From positions 476,597-540,596 of the forward strand of contig PHAT01000002.1 of the NCBI GenBank assembly GCA_002840435.1: a stretch of DNA of 64,000 nt, read 5' to 3'. The position numbers and the translations under genes are program-made. This document shows positions 43,373 through 52,935 of this stretch, in pieces. The first letter of the stretch is position 1, and each line of letters begins with the position of its first letter. This DNA is from Deltaproteobacteria bacterium HGW-Deltaproteobacteria-6 (GTDB lineage Bacteria > Desulfobacterota > Syntrophia > Syntrophales > Smithellaceae). Below the pieces are notes generated by a model. The model worked only from the letters and a program-made list of their open reading frames with translations, had not been told where the DNA came from and did not search any database.

Positions 43373-44401
43373 TCATTCAGCTGATGTAACGCCGTTCGGT
43401 TGAATGATGACTTTGATGGATTCCTTTCCTTCCGATACTAATTGAAAGCCTTTCGCAATATCGTTTAAGCCGAGACGGTGCGTGACCAGATCATCCACTG
43501 TGACAACGCCGGATTCGATTAACTTCATTGCTTCGGTAATGTCCGGAGGCCCGCAGTAGTAGGACGTCAGAATAGTAATTTCTTTCATCCAGAAATCATT
43601 AACAGGAACGACAACCTTCTTGTCCGGTCCGGGAACAGCAAACAGCACAATCACTCCGCCCTTATCTACGCACTGCCATGCCTGCTCCATCGCTGCATCG
43701 GCCGCGGCGCATAAAAATACGACATCGGCCTTTTTGCCGTTTTCCCCGATCAGCCGTTCTGAAAAATTATTTGTCGCGTCGATGGTGACGTCAGCCCCCA
43801 TCTGCGAAGCGTATGCCAGTTTTGTCTCGTTGATATCGGCGGCTATGACTTTACATCCTTTTGACCCGGCCAGTTTCACATGAAGCAGTCCGGCCATTCC
43901 GCACCCGATGATCATTACCAACTGTCCCTTTTCCACGCGGGCCAGCCGCTGCGCCCGAACGACGCAGGCCAGCGGTTCAATAAAGGTACTCTGATCATAG
44001 GTAATATTTTCAGGCAGAAGATAGGTTCCGTGTTCGACAAGAATCTCCGGAACCAGGATGTATTCGGCAAAACCGCCAGGCAGCCGTTCTTTAATCTCTG
44101 AGCATTGCGGGAAGTGACCGTTCAGGCAATAAGAACATTTCCCGCAGGGCACTTTCGGGGCGATAAATACCCGGTCGCCCGGGTGATATTTCTTTACGGC
44201 ATCACCTGCCGCAACAACCTGCGCGCCTATCTCATGCCCCTGTACCAGCGGGGCGCGCGGGAGCCGGTACCATTCGACGATGTCGCTGCCGCAGATGCCG
44301 CAGGACATGACCTTGACCAGCATTTCTTTCGGCCCAGGGGCAGGCGTCGCTATTTCTTCGATCCGGATATCTTTGTTGTTATACCAGTAGGAAACTTTCA
44401 T
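43373..44401 (-). CDS. Zinc-dependent medium-chain alcohol dehydrogenase
   Basis: A 342-residue MDR dehydrogenase related to sorbitol/threonine dehydrogenases. The catalytic zinc site is CGICGSDI and GHEIGAQVV; the structural zinc site is [16 protein letters not shown]; the cofactor fold has [17 protein letters not shown], with a GxGxxG-like variant. All zinc ligands are present. Its ATG overlaps the stop of the LsrF-like aldolase gene by four bases, so the two form one operon. The aldolase is broken (see that entry), so the pathway is probably decaying. Confidence 0.92.
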   Translation of the reverse strand: MKVSYWYNNKDIRIEEIATPAPGPKEMLVKVMSCGICGSDIVEWYRLPRAPLVQGHEIGAQVVAAGDAVKKYHPGDRVFIAPKVPCGKCSYCLNGHFPQCSEIKERLPGGFAEYILVPEILVEHGTYLLPENITYDQSTFIEPLACVVRAQRLARVEKGQLVMIIGCGMAGLLHVKLAGSKGCKVIAADINETKLAYASQMGADVTIDATNNFSERLIGENGKKADVVFLCAAADAAMEQAWQCVDKGGVIVLFAVPGPDKKVVVPVNDFWMKEITILTSYYCGPPDITEAMKLIESGVVTVDDLVTHRLGLNDIAKGFQLVSEGKESIKVIIQPNGVTSAE

Positions 44402-45178
44402 TGGTCCTTCAATGTATTATACAGATCAAAAGCTGCGGCCGGAGTTTCGTTGTCGTGGACAACGGCCCGCACAGCCTTAATCATGGCCACCGGTGCTTCC
44501 GACTGAAAAATGTTGCGTCCCATATCGACGCCGGCGGCGCCCCGCTGGACCGCGTTATAGGCCATTGTCAGGGCTTCAAGTTCCGGGATTTTTTTGCCGC
44601 CCGCCATCACGATCGGCACCGGGCAGGATGCCGTGACGGTCTCGAAGTCTTCATCCACATAATAGGTTTTGACATAGTGGGCCCCAAGCTCCGCGCATAT
44701 CCGGCAGGCCAGCCGGAAGTACTTGGCGTCGCGCGCCATATCCTTGCCCACCGCGGTTACCGCAAGCGTCGGAATGCCGTAGCGGTTGCCGAGATCAACC
44801 ATTTTGGTCATGTTGATGATCGACTGTCTTTCAAATTCACCGCCGATAAACACCTGGACCGCCATGGCACAGACATTCAAACGGATGGATTCTTCAATGT
44901 CCACGGCGATGTCTTCATTGGACAGTTCCTTGAGAATAAGGCACCAAAGGAAGGATATTGATGTCCACCCGTTCCAGACCCGTGGTGGGTCCCTGAAAAT
45001 ACCCGTGATCGATGGCCAGCATAACCGTTCGGCCGGAGAAGGGATTAAATATCCGCGCCAGCCTGTTTTTCATTCCCCAATCCATGGAGTTTGAGCCTTT
45101 GAGGAAAAACCCCTCCGTTTTTTGGGGCTTATCGGTATAAAACGTTTTAGCTTCTTTGATTCCGTCCATGTCCGCCAT
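44398..45178 (-). pseudogene. LsrF/DhnA-like class I aldolase, broken by an internal deletion
   Basis: Two frames together make one aldolase of the LsrF family. The first (45178-44915) has [20 protein letters not shown] and ends in [10 protein letters not shown] followed by a few foreign residues and a stop. The second continues with [41 protein letters not shown] (Schiff-base lysine region), VIMAGGKK-like [12 protein letters not shown] and [13 protein letters not shown]. About 30 residues expected between PYS and ILKELSNE, which hold the conserved CTRGILR block, are missing. The join is out of frame. This fits a deletion of about 100 bases, or an assembly error. The Zn dehydrogenase gene follows it. 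Confidence 0.8.
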
Positions 45179-45379
45179 TTAAAGTATTCTCCTTTCCCAG
45201 TCCGGATCTTACAGGGTCACGCATTTCTCCGTATTATATGTTTTACTTTTATTAAAGCCTCGTATTTTATTCAATATCGGCGTCAGTTTGTGCCTTGATG
45301 AGTGGTATCTCGGTGTATGGGGGCAGGCAGCAGAAAATCGGGATAAAAAAGTCGATATCGAAATTTAAAAGAAAAAGTA

Positions 45380-45456
45380 TGGTGGGCAATGTGAGATTCG
45401 AACTCACGGCCTTTGGCTTCGGAGGCCAGCGCTCTATCCAGCTGAGCTAATTGCCC
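45380..45456 (-). tRNA. tRNA-Arg (anticodon CCG)
   Basis: A 77-base cloverleaf on the minus strand including CCA. Acceptor GGGCAAT pairs with ATTGCCC; the anticodon arm is CTGGC-CTCCGAA-GCCAA, anticodon CCG; the T arm is GTGAG-TTCGAAT-CTCAC. Confidence 0.97.
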
Positions 45457-45572
45457 ACGCCCGGTGCTTCTACTATATCCCGTCATAATCTTCAATGAAT
45501 AAAAAAGGTCCCGGCAAAGAAAATGATATCAAACGAATGCGAACCGGCAGGCATTGGTGAAGCCGCTTTTTC

Positions 45573-47126
45573 TTATTTGCCGGACGGATGACTATTTTGC
45601 CTTTTGGAGGTATGGTCTTTCCCCAGATAGTAGTTGATCCAGGATGAGGTTTGGTAAAGGTCCCAGTTGCAGGGCGGAACAATGTCCCTGTCCAACTGCG
45701 ATTCTTCGGCGTATTTCTTCAACCGGGAATAGGCCCGGACATAAATACATTGTCTCTTGCCGGGATAAACCTCGCACCATCCCCGGAAACTCCCGCCGCA
45801 GGCGCCGTTACGCTGATTTTTCGGGCATTGCGACATGGGGCAGAGATAGGCTGCATCGATCAGGGCGCAATCCCCGCAGTCCTTACAGTCAAAAAGCGCG
45901 ACCTTGGTCAAGTGTTCCAGCTTGTGAAAAAAACCTTCCATTTTTGTCCCTTCCACTTTTGTGCAGAGACTTTTCATTACTCCGTAAAGTTTCTTTCCCG
46001 GTTCATACATCACTTGATGGAAGAAGCGCGAAAAGCCATATGGAAATTCGATTCGGGCATCGAGCGGCCGGTTCTGTCTTGTTGTCGCTGTCTCACGGTT
46101 CAGCCCCGTATCCGGATCGCGCTCAAAGTAGTAGAAGCCGTCGGGAATGGGATAATCAAAATAACGGATCAGTTCGGTCCATCGGGGGGCAAGTTCCTCC
46201 CCCTGACGGATAATGGCTTCCACCTGTTCATATTTGATGTTGTGACCGCCGATGTGAACGCCGCTGAAACCCATTCCCTTCATGATGGCATACATCCGGG
46301 CGGCGCGCAGTATTCTTGCTCCTTCTCCCTTGTCGGGGTCGTTGCGCTCGCGGTCAATGTCCGCGAGGAGTTTATCCGTGACAACGCTGCCCGGCAGGTC
46401 GTTGCGGTTCATCATTTTGGCCGCGCCGAAAGGCAGAATATAAATGTTTCCCACCAGCGGAATATTAAAACCATTTTGTTTCATGAAGAGCAACACTTCA
46501 TGAAATTTCCGGGCATCGTATCCCAGCTGCGTGACGATGAATTGCGCGCCGGCGGCGATTTTCTTTTTCAATTTGTAATACTGGACCATCTGCTCCGCTT
46601 CGGTCGCTTTGAACGGAGAAACGACCGCGCCTGGAAAAAAATCGCTGGTCTGATGAATAATGTTGCCTTTGATTCCCGGATATGTCAGTCCCCGGTTCAT
46701 GTCTGATATCAGCTGCAGGGTATGAATGGGATCCAGATCAAAGACCGGTGCGGGTCTTCCCTGAAAACCGGATGCGGGATAATCGCCGCTCATCACCAGG
46801 AGATTTCTGATGCCTGCGCGGTCCAGCGCATAAAGCTGGCTCTCCATCTGGTTGCGGTTTTTATCTTTGCAGGTAAAATGAACGAGAGGTTCGATGCCCA
46901 GCTTTAGAATTTCGCAACCCATGAAATCGGCGGACATGGCCGGGGTTCCGCCCGGATTATCCGTCAGCGTCAGGGCATGAATCTTACCGCCGGTCGCAGC
47001 CTGTCCGGCCAGTGCCAGCGCCTTTTCCTGAGCTGCTTCTTTCGCGCCTCTTCCCGGCACCAGTTCCCAGGTGACCGGGAATTCGGAGGGATTCAATAAA
47101 GCTTCTTTAAAACGATTACTTTGCAT
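45573..47126 (-). CDS. metF: Methylenetetrahydrofolate reductase with C-terminal MTHFR_C domain
   Basis: A 517-residue protein. The N-terminal 300 residues are the MetF TIM barrel: FPVTWELVPGRG, ALTLTDNPGG, LLVMSGDYPAS, FIVTQLGYDARKF and GVHIGGHNIKYEQ. The C-terminal 130 residues are cysteine-rich (CKDCGDCALIDAAYLCPMSQ, CPKNQRNGACGG) and match the MTHFR_C zinc or iron-sulfur domain, related to MetV of acetogens. Three ATG codons are adjacent; 47126 is best placed behind GAGG. It probably works in the methyl branch of one-carbon metabolism, reducing methylene-THF or running in reverse in a syntroph. The electron partner is unknown. Confidence 0.92.
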   Translation of the reverse strand: MQSNRFKEALLNPSEFPVTWELVPGRGAKEAAQEKALALAGQAATGGKIHALTLTDNPGGTPAMSADFMGCEILKLGIEPLVHFTCKDKNRNQMESQLYALDRAGIRNLLVMSGDYPASGFQGRPAPVFDLDPIHTLQLISDMNRGLTYPGIKGNIIHQTSDFFPGAVVSPFKATEAEQMVQYYKLKKKIAAGAQFIVTQLGYDARKFHEVLLFMKQNGFNIPLVGNIYILPFGAAKMMNRNDLPGSVVTDKLLADIDRERNDPDKGEGARILRAARMYAIMKGMGFSGVHIGGHNIKYEQVEAIIRQGEELAPRWTELIRYFDYPIPDGFYYFERDPDTGLNRETATTRQNRPLDARIEFPYGFSRFFHQVMYEPGKKLYGVMKSLCTKVEGTKMEGFFHKLEHLTKVALFDCKDCGDCALIDAAYLCPMSQCPKNQRNGACGGSFRGWCEVYPGKRQCIYVRAYSRLKKYAEESQLDRDIVPPCNWDLYQTSSWINYYLGKDHTSKRQNSHPSGK

Positions 47127-47460
47127 CATCATCCTCGAGTATTTGCTCTTGATGCCCTTTCAGGGCAAGCGGTACTCTTTACAGGTTAAACAAAATTGAT
47201 GCGTTGAAAATCGCATTTACGAAAGAGCTTGTCAACTATTTTTCACAGGACAGGTAAATAGATTGACCCCCTTTCAGGGGGCACGAGGCTGAAGGCTGAA
47301 GGTTATAAGGTGCAGGTGATAGTTAATTTTTTAGATTGTTTATCCTGATCACCATGTTCGGCGTACCCCAAACTCCGTTTTATACTAAAAGCCTTCAGTC
47401 TTCAGTCTTATCCATAATCCTTTTCTTGCAGTTAGTATGGAAATTTGTTAATTTTATGGC
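47127..47460. other. Intergenic stretch with small inverted repeats
   Basis: About 330 bases between divergent metF and the amidase gene. It contains the perfect hairpin CCCCC-TTTCA-GGGGG at 47267-47281, and GCTGAAGGCTGAAGG near 47290 faces CCTTCAGTCTTCAGTC near 47393. No open frame with a ribosome site was found. Promoters for both neighbours must lie here but none is convincing. Confidence 0.5.
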
Positions 47461-49020
47461 ATGCATCCGGAAAAGAAAAATATTACACGGAAATTAATAT
47501 ATGGTCTGGCGATTCTTGTTGCTGCATTATGGTCCTCGCCGCTTGTTGCCGCAACTGAAATAACCAATGTCCGGCATTGGAGCGCGCCCGATCATACGCG
47601 CATCGTTATTGATCTCAGCGCTGCGCCGAACTATCAGTATAAAATTACGGAAAACATTCTTACTCTGACATTTTCCGATACGACTTTTCATTCATCTTTG
47701 CCTGTTGAAAAAATGATCGGTAAACGCGGTATCAGCAGGATCATCTTTAAACCCGAGGAAGGCAATCAATGTAAAATTGAAATTTTCCTTGATGAGTACT
47801 TAAAAGCGGAAGTTTTTAAGTTGAAAAAATTCATGGATAAGCCCGACCGAGTCGTCGTGGATATTATCGTGGAACAGGTTGTTAAGGAAACGGTTGTTTC
47901 GGAGCGGACAACGCCCTCCCGGAAAAAAAGAGTGATAGTCATTGATCCGGGTCACGGCGGTGAAGATCCCGGCGCCGTGGGTAAGAGGGGAACGTATGAA
48001 AAAAACGTCGTGCTGGCCATCAGCCGCGAAATAAAAAAATCGATTGATAAAATGCCCGGATACCGTGCGGTATTAACGCGCGACGGGGATTATTATGTGT
48101 CGTTCAGCAATCGTCTGAACGTGGCCAGAAAGACCGGAGCGAGCCTCTTCATCAGCGTGCACGCGGATGCGGCCAGAAACCGCCAGGCCAAGGGGAGCTC
48201 CGTGTATTGCCTTTCCACGGGCGCAGCCAGCAATGAAGCGGCGAAATTACTGGCCAACAATGAAAACCTGTCCGACATCATCGGCGGTGTTCCCAACGGC
48301 GAAGGCAATAATCAATCCGACGAGATTATTCTGAATATGTTTCAGACCAATACGATTAATCTGTCGAAGACGTATGCGGCCGATTTGATCGATCAACTCG
48401 GCCGTGTGCAATGCCTGAAGTATTCCATCTTTCACGAGGCGCCATTTCGTGTTTTGAAACTTCCGGATACCCCCGCCGTGCTTCTGGAAACGGCCTTTAT
48501 CTCCAATTTGCAGGAAGAGCGTCTTTTGAAAACAGGCGCCTTTCGGAAAAAAATCGCCGGTGTGGTTGCGTCGTCCGTCGCCAATTACTTTGCCGGTGCG
48601 CCTCCCGTTGCAGCGGCCCCGGATGCAGGTAAAACAGAAGACAAAACCGCCCCGGCATTAAAAAAGCCCGCGAACGACAATCGCAACAATCCGTTGAAGA
48701 CGGTGACCTATCGGGTTAAGCGTGGCGACAACCTGAACGCAATTGCCGCTCAGTATGATACGAATCTGGCGACGCTTTTAAAGTTGAATGCTTTGAAAAT
48801 AAATGATCCTCTCTATGTTGGCCGGAAGATTCTGGTTCCGGCTGCCGAACAGGAAACCGCTGATAAAAGGCCTCTGAAAAAATATAAGGTTAAAAAAGGC
48901 GATACCCTGTTTTCTCTGGCGAAAAGCAGCTCCATCACGGTTGATGAACTGCGGCGTATCAACAATATGACGGATTCCGATGCGTTATTGTTGGGACAGA
49001 AAATAAAACTCCCTCAATAG
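47461..49020 (+). CDS. amiC: N-acetylmuramoyl-L-alanine amidase (AMIN - Amidase_3 - 2x LysM)
   Basis: A 519-residue periplasmic cell-wall hydrolase that cleaves the peptide from muramic acid, needed for daughter-cell separation. A signal peptide (residues 1-31, AILVAALWSSPLVAA) precedes an AMIN domain (about 35-140). The Amidase_3 domain (about 158-385) has VIDPGHGGEDPGAVGKRGTY, FISVHADAA and VLLETAFISN with the zinc-binding His and Glu. The C-terminus has two LysM domains (YRVKRGDNLNAIAAQYDTN and YKVKKGDTLFSLAKSSSIT). Length is larger than E. coli AmiC because of the LysM pair. Confidence 0.94.
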   Translation: MHPEKKNITRKLIYGLAILVAALWSSPLVAATEITNVRHWSAPDHTRIVIDLSAAPNYQYKITENILTLTFSDTTFHSSLPVEKMIGKRGISRIIFKPEEGNQCKIEIFLDEYLKAEVFKLKKFMDKPDRVVVDIIVEQVVKETVVSERTTPSRKKRVIVIDPGHGGEDPGAVGKRGTYEKNVVLAISREIKKSIDKMPGYRAVLTRDGDYYVSFSNRLNVARKTGASLFISVHADAARNRQAKGSSVYCLSTGAASNEAAKLLANNENLSDIIGGVPNGEGNNQSDEIILNMFQTNTINLSKTYAADLIDQLGRVQCLKYSIFHEAPFRVLKLPDTPAVLLETAFISNLQEERLLKTGAFRKKIAGVVASSVANYFAGAPPVAAAPDAGKTEDKTAPALKKPANDNRNNPLKTVTYRVKRGDNLNAIAAQYDTNLATLLKLNALKINDPLYVGRKILVPAAEQETADKRPLKKYKVKKGDTLFSLAKSSSITVDELRRINNMTDSDALLLGQKIKLPQ

Positions 49021-49188
49021 ATATAACGTTATGTGAATACTTCAGCCCGTGCACACTCCGTTGCCTGCAGCAAGGCAAGCGGGCGAAGATAATGAAACAC
49101 ACCTTATGCATCGAAGATCCCGCTTTCTGCGGCGGGAGCTTCATTTGGAGACCATGTTTTTACCTTTGACATTCTTAAGGAGGTTACC

Positions 49189-49842
49189 ATGACAGAAGCA
49201 ACCCAGCAGGCTTTATGCGGCTTGCGCGACCTTTCCATGATTAAATGGTATGTGATTCCTCTTCTGGCGATTGTTTTTTATATTTATACCCGTGAAATAA
49301 AAGAAGCGAAGACAACCGGAGACTGGAATGCCGTTTTAGCGGGGTTGACCATTTTCGGCGTCGATTTCTTCAACGAGACCTGGAATGGCTGGGTATTGAA
49401 TATTACCCAGCGTTCCGCGTTCTGGACGGCGCCCGGCGATACGGCGCTTCGCACCATGGTCGGCTGGAACATCGAAATCATGTTTATGTTTTTACTGCTG
49501 GGCATCATCTACTATCATACCCTTTCAGAGAGTAAAAAAGAGAAAATTCTGGGGTTGCCCGAAAAATGGTTCTGGGCGATCGGCTACAGCATTTTTTGCG
49601 TTTTTATCGAATGTTTATTGAATATCGGCGGACATCTGATCTGGGAGTATCCCTTCTGGTATTTATCTTTTAAAGGCGTCTGGCTGATTTTCCTGATCGG
49701 TTATTTCCACTTCTTCTGCTTTGCCATTTTAGTCATCAGCCTCAAAACGATGAAGGCTAAATTGACGGCTGTGGGTATTATTTACGCCGTTCCGGTGATG
49801 ATGAATATCCTGGCGTTCGGTTTCTGGGGCTGGATATATTAA
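49189..49842 (+). CDS. Hypothetical integral membrane protein
   Basis: A 217-residue protein with about six membrane segments (WYVIPLLAIVFYIY, IEIMFMFLLLGIIYYHT, WAIGYSIFCVFIECLLNIG, GVWLIFLIGYFHFFCFAI, VGIIYAVPVMMNILAFGF). Loops hold W-N-G-W and H-L-I-W-E-Y motifs that may be conserved. AAGGAGG lies seven bases before the ATG. No family is recognised. It stands alone between the amidase gene and a hemerythrin. Confidence 0.7.
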   Translation: MTEATQQALCGLRDLSMIKWYVIPLLAIVFYIYTREIKEAKTTGDWNAVLAGLTIFGVDFFNETWNGWVLNITQRSAFWTAPGDTALRTMVGWNIEIMFMFLLLGIIYYHTLSESKKEKILGLPEKWFWAIGYSIFCVFIECLLNIGGHLIWEYPFWYLSFKGVWLIFLIGYFHFFCFAILVISLKTMKAKLTAVGIIYAVPVMMNILAFGFWGWIY

Positions 49843-50040
49843 TTAAGGCTCTGTTTCAGTGAAGAATGAATATTGATGTTACTTCAACCCCCATCCCGGC
49901 GGGGTCATACTCCGGGAGAAGTCCTGAAAAATAAAGGCATCTCCCCGGCATGCGCCGGGCTGTCGCATTGGGTCGATATGACAATGCTCACGGGCTGCCG
50001 GTGAGCTTTACAGCGGGGAGAACTCACCGATAAAAACAAT

Positions 50041-50577
50041 TTACAGCCGGTTGTATTCATCAAAAACTTTAGAATATTTTTCATGGATCATTTTGCGGTC
50101 GAATTCCCAGAATTCAGCCAGCATTTTTTCCTGTTCGGATTGCGTAAAGTATTCCTGGCAGGGATAAAAGAAATGTTTATCCTCCTTCTCAATATGACGG
50201 GGATAGAAACTGCCCAATTCCCGTGCCAGACGAATGATTTCGGTCAGTTTTCCTTCATCGCCCGATAAATACATTGCTTTGGCGGCGACAATCTGAGCGG
50301 TTGTCTTTCTGCCCCATACATGTTCGTCAAGCAGTTCCTGCATGATTCTCTTGAGGTCGGTGGTCAATTCTTTTTTGGCCAGATCGCGAAAAAGAATTTC
50401 TTCTTCCTTCCCGTGGTGGGTGCGGTCCGCATACGTGCGAATGAAGTCAACCGCCGTGTCGATGATGACGGGATTGACTTTTTTATCTGCTTCCGCCTGA
50501 TCCATATGACGCATCATCGTGCCCAGCATTTTTTCAATCAGACGGTGTTCCCACATTAAAGGTCCAATCGGTTTCAT
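50041..50577 (-). CDS. Hemerythrin-domain protein
   Basis: A 178-residue four-helix bundle protein. Metal ligands appear in WEHRLIEKML, THHGKEEEILF, LLDEHVWGRK and HIEKEDKHFFYP, which match the H..., HxxxE, H..., HxxxxD-type ligand set of hemerythrin-like cation-binding domains. AAAGGAGGG precedes the ATG. Such proteins sense or store oxygen or handle iron in anaerobes. It lies close to the zinc-uptake operon but on the opposite strand. Confidence 0.88.
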   Translation of the reverse strand: MKPIGPLMWEHRLIEKMLGTMMRHMDQAEADKKVNPVIIDTAVDFIRTYADRTHHGKEEEILFRDLAKKELTTDLKRIMQELLDEHVWGRKTTAQIVAAKAMYLSGDEGKLTEIIRLARELGSFYPRHIEKEDKHFFYPCQEYFTQSEQEKMLAEFWEFDRKMIHEKYSKVFDEYNRL

Positions 50578-50730
50578 CCGGTCGCCCTCCTTTCAAGAGT
50601 GCAATTGTTTTTGTGACGGTTCAGATATTTCTTTTTTGTTGTTCTTTATAACATGCCTGCGGGTAATTGACAAAAATTAAATACCGGCAAAGATATGGCC
50701 GGCAATGCCTTTACAGGTATTTATAGCTGT

Positions 50731-50745
50731 TGCAACTTGGTTGCA
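50731..50745 (+). promoter_or_regulatory. Inverted repeat TGCAAC-TTG-GTTGCA, candidate Zur operator
   Basis: A perfect 6+6 inverted repeat with a three-base spacer, 21 bases before the ATG of the Fur-family gene that heads znuACB. A dyad in this position is the expected binding place for an autoregulated zinc repressor. The motif has not been compared with known Zur sites. Confidence 0.45.
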
Positions 50746-50766
50746 TTTTTGCTACACAGACAAATC

Positions 50767-51225
50767 ATGAAAAAAAATATCAATCATCATGTTATGGAAA
50801 CGCTTCAACGGGCGGGAATTGCCGCGACAACGCAGCGTCTGGCTGTGCTGAAAATCCTGCAGGATGCCGATCAACCGCTCAGTATCAATGTTATCCGCGA
50901 AAAACTGGAGACAAAAACACGTATCAATAAGGTGACTGTGTACCGGATTATGTCTCTATTTAAAGAAAAGGGCATTGTCCGGGATGTTTCCGCCGCCGGC
51001 GGCGCCGTCTTTTTCGAGATGGCAACTTCCGATTATCCGTTGCACCCGCATTTCAGTTGCAAAAATTGCGGCACGCTCAGTTGTCTTACCCCACTGACTT
51101 TTTCTCAGGTGCGAAGATTTCTGGCAATTCTGGATAACGTGAATGCCGAGCATGTCGAAATCAATCTGGCAGGGTTTTGCAAAGACTGCCGGGGCGCAAT
51201 GACATTATCAACGCAGCCGGGTTAA
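50767..51225 (+). CDS. zur: Fur-family transcriptional regulator, probably Zur
   Basis: A 152-residue Fur-family repressor. The N-terminal winged helix has GIAATTQRLAVLKILQDADQ and KVTVYRIMSLFKEKGIV. The C-terminal part has HPHFSCKNCGTLSCL and FCKDC, i.e. two CxxC pairs for structural zinc and histidines for sensing. The ATG at 50767 is chosen because it restores the family N-terminus; the longer frame crosses the operator-like repeat. It is followed by znuA, znuC and znuB on the same strand, so zinc sensing (Zur) is much more likely than iron sensing (Fur). Confidence 0.88.
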   Translation: MKKNINHHVMETLQRAGIAATTQRLAVLKILQDADQPLSINVIREKLETKTRINKVTVYRIMSLFKEKGIVRDVSAAGGAVFFEMATSDYPLHPHFSCKNCGTLSCLTPLTFSQVRRFLAILDNVNAEHVEINLAGFCKDCRGAMTLSTQPG

Positions 51226-51235
51226 AGGAACGATC

Positions 51236-52207
51236 ATGATAGACGCAAAAAAAATATTCTTACTAACACTGATCGGACTCTTCCTGATCGTTTCCTGTAA
51301 ACAGGCCGAGGAACAAGGAGGGCGTGATACCCGTCTGAAAGTTATGGCCACGATTTTTCCTCTGTACGATTTTGCGCGAAACATCGGTGGCGATAAGGTT
51401 ACTGTTACGATGCTGCTTCCGCCTGCGTCGGATGCGCATCATTATGAGCTGAAGCCGAATGATATCGTGCGGGTCAGTAAAACGGATATTTTTCTCTTTA
51501 CCAGTTTTGAAATGGAACAGTGGGCGTATAAAGTGATCAATGCCGCCGCTGAAAAAACAAATATGCTGGCTGTTGAAACCGGACAGGGTGCGGCATTGCT
51601 GCCTTTGTCCGTGTCACAGGGGCATTATGCCGATCATCAACCCGTCCGCCGGGAAAACGACATGGAACACGCGACCAGATTTGATCCGCACATCTGGCTG
51701 GACTTCACGAACGCGCAGAAGATGATCGATAATATTACAACAGCATTCATCAACAAAGATCCGGCAAACAGCGAAACCTATAAAAAGAATGCCGAAGACT
51801 ATAAGCGCAGGCTGACGGAGCTGGACAGCCGGTACCGTGCTCAGTTGTCAAACTGCAAAACAAGAACCATTCTGCATGCCGGACACTGGGCCTTTGCGTA
51901 TCTGGCTCAGAAGAACAATTTAAAATACAGATCAGCTTATAATATGTCGGCGGATGCGGAGCCTTCGCCGCAGCAGATAGTTGAATTGATCGAACAGGTC
52001 AAAGAACAAAAACTGGCATACATTTATTACGAAGATCTGACCGCGCCCAAGCTGGCCAGAACCATTGCGTCGGAAACAGGCGCAGGCCTGCTCAAACTCA
52101 GCAACGGGCACGACATCAGTAAAAAAGATATTCAGGACGGCGAATCCTTTATAACGCTGATGGAAAGAAATCTGGTGAACCTCAAGAAGGGAATGCAATG
52201 CCCGTAA
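51236..52207 (+). CDS. znuA: Zinc ABC transporter, substrate-binding lipoprotein
   Basis: A 323-residue cluster 9 binding protein. A lipoprotein signal ends at Cys22 (FLIVSCKQ). The mature protein has MATIFPLYDFARNIGGDKV, SDAHHYELKPND (metal-binding His), RFDPHIWLDFTNAQKM, LHAGHWAFAYLA and AEPSPQQIVELIEQ, typical of ZnuA/TroA. A short histidine-containing loop (SQGHYADHQP) lies in the variable region. AAAGGAACG precedes the ATG. It binds zinc (possibly manganese) outside the membrane and delivers it to ZnuB. Confidence 0.93.
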   Translation: MIDAKKIFLLTLIGLFLIVSCKQAEEQGGRDTRLKVMATIFPLYDFARNIGGDKVTVTMLLPPASDAHHYELKPNDIVRVSKTDIFLFTSFEMEQWAYKVINAAAEKTNMLAVETGQGAALLPLSVSQGHYADHQPVRRENDMEHATRFDPHIWLDFTNAQKMIDNITTAFINKDPANSETYKKNAEDYKRRLTELDSRYRAQLSNCKTRTILHAGHWAFAYLAQKNNLKYRSAYNMSADAEPSPQQIVELIEQVKEQKLAYIYYEDLTAPKLARTIASETGAGLLKLSNGHDISKKDIQDGESFITLMERNLVNLKKGMQCP

Positions 52208-52935
52208 TTCGCGCAGATAATTTAACATTCCGGTATAACGGTCTGGATGTGATCAGCGACGTCACTTTTTTCGTGGAAAAGGGGATCTATCTGGGCATTG
52301 TGGGCCCTAACGGTTCGGGCAAAAGCACATTGATTAAATGCATTTTGGGCATTTTAAAGCCTGAACTGGGCAGAGTCGAGCTGTTCGGCAAACCTCCCGA
52401 TATTTTCCGGCAGTGGGAAAAAATCGGCTATCTGCCGCAGCGGCTCAGCGCATTGAACGCGCATTTTCCCGGCACGGTGGAAGAGATTGTCCAAATGGGT
52501 TTGCCCAAAAAAGATGCGGCCACTTTGAGGCGCACGCTGGAAATGATGGCAATCGGCCATCTCGCATCGCGTTTGATCGGCGAACTGTCTTATGGTGAAC
52601 AGCAGCGTGCCATGCTGGCAAGGGCTCTGATGAGACGGCCGGAATTGCTGATCTTTGACGAGCCGACTACCGCGCTGGATCCTGAAACCCGGGAAATTTT
52701 TTATTCGCTGACGAAGATGTTGAATCAGGGGGAGGGAACGACGATTATTCTGATCACGCACGACAGCGGAATTATCGGTCAATACGCGCAAAACCTTCTT
52801 TATCTGGATAAAAAAGTGATCTTCTCGGGGACTTTCAAAGATTTCTGCTCGTCCGGAGACATGACCGGATTATTTGGCCCGAGAAGTCAGCACATCATCT
52901 GCCATCAACATGATCAAACAAGGGAGGGCGGCTGA
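52198..52935 (+). CDS. znuC: Zinc ABC transporter, ATP-binding protein
   Basis: A 245-residue ABC ATPase. Walker A GPNGSGKSTLIK, Q-loop YLPQR, signature LSYGEQQRAMLARALM, Walker B LLIFDEPTTALDP and the H-loop ITHD are complete. The ATG overlaps the end of znuA by ten bases and its stop overlaps the znuB ATG by one, so the three are translationally coupled. It drives zinc import. Confidence 0.95.
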   Translation: MPVIRADNLTFRYNGLDVISDVTFFVEKGIYLGIVGPNGSGKSTLIKCILGILKPELGRVELFGKPPDIFRQWEKIGYLPQRLSALNAHFPGTVEEIVQMGLPKKDAATLRRTLEMMAIGHLASRLIGELSYGEQQRAMLARALMRRPELLIFDEPTTALDPETREIFYSLTKMLNQGEGTTIILITHDSGIIGQYAQNLLYLDKKVIFSGTFKDFCSSGDMTGLFGPRSQHIICHQHDQTREGG

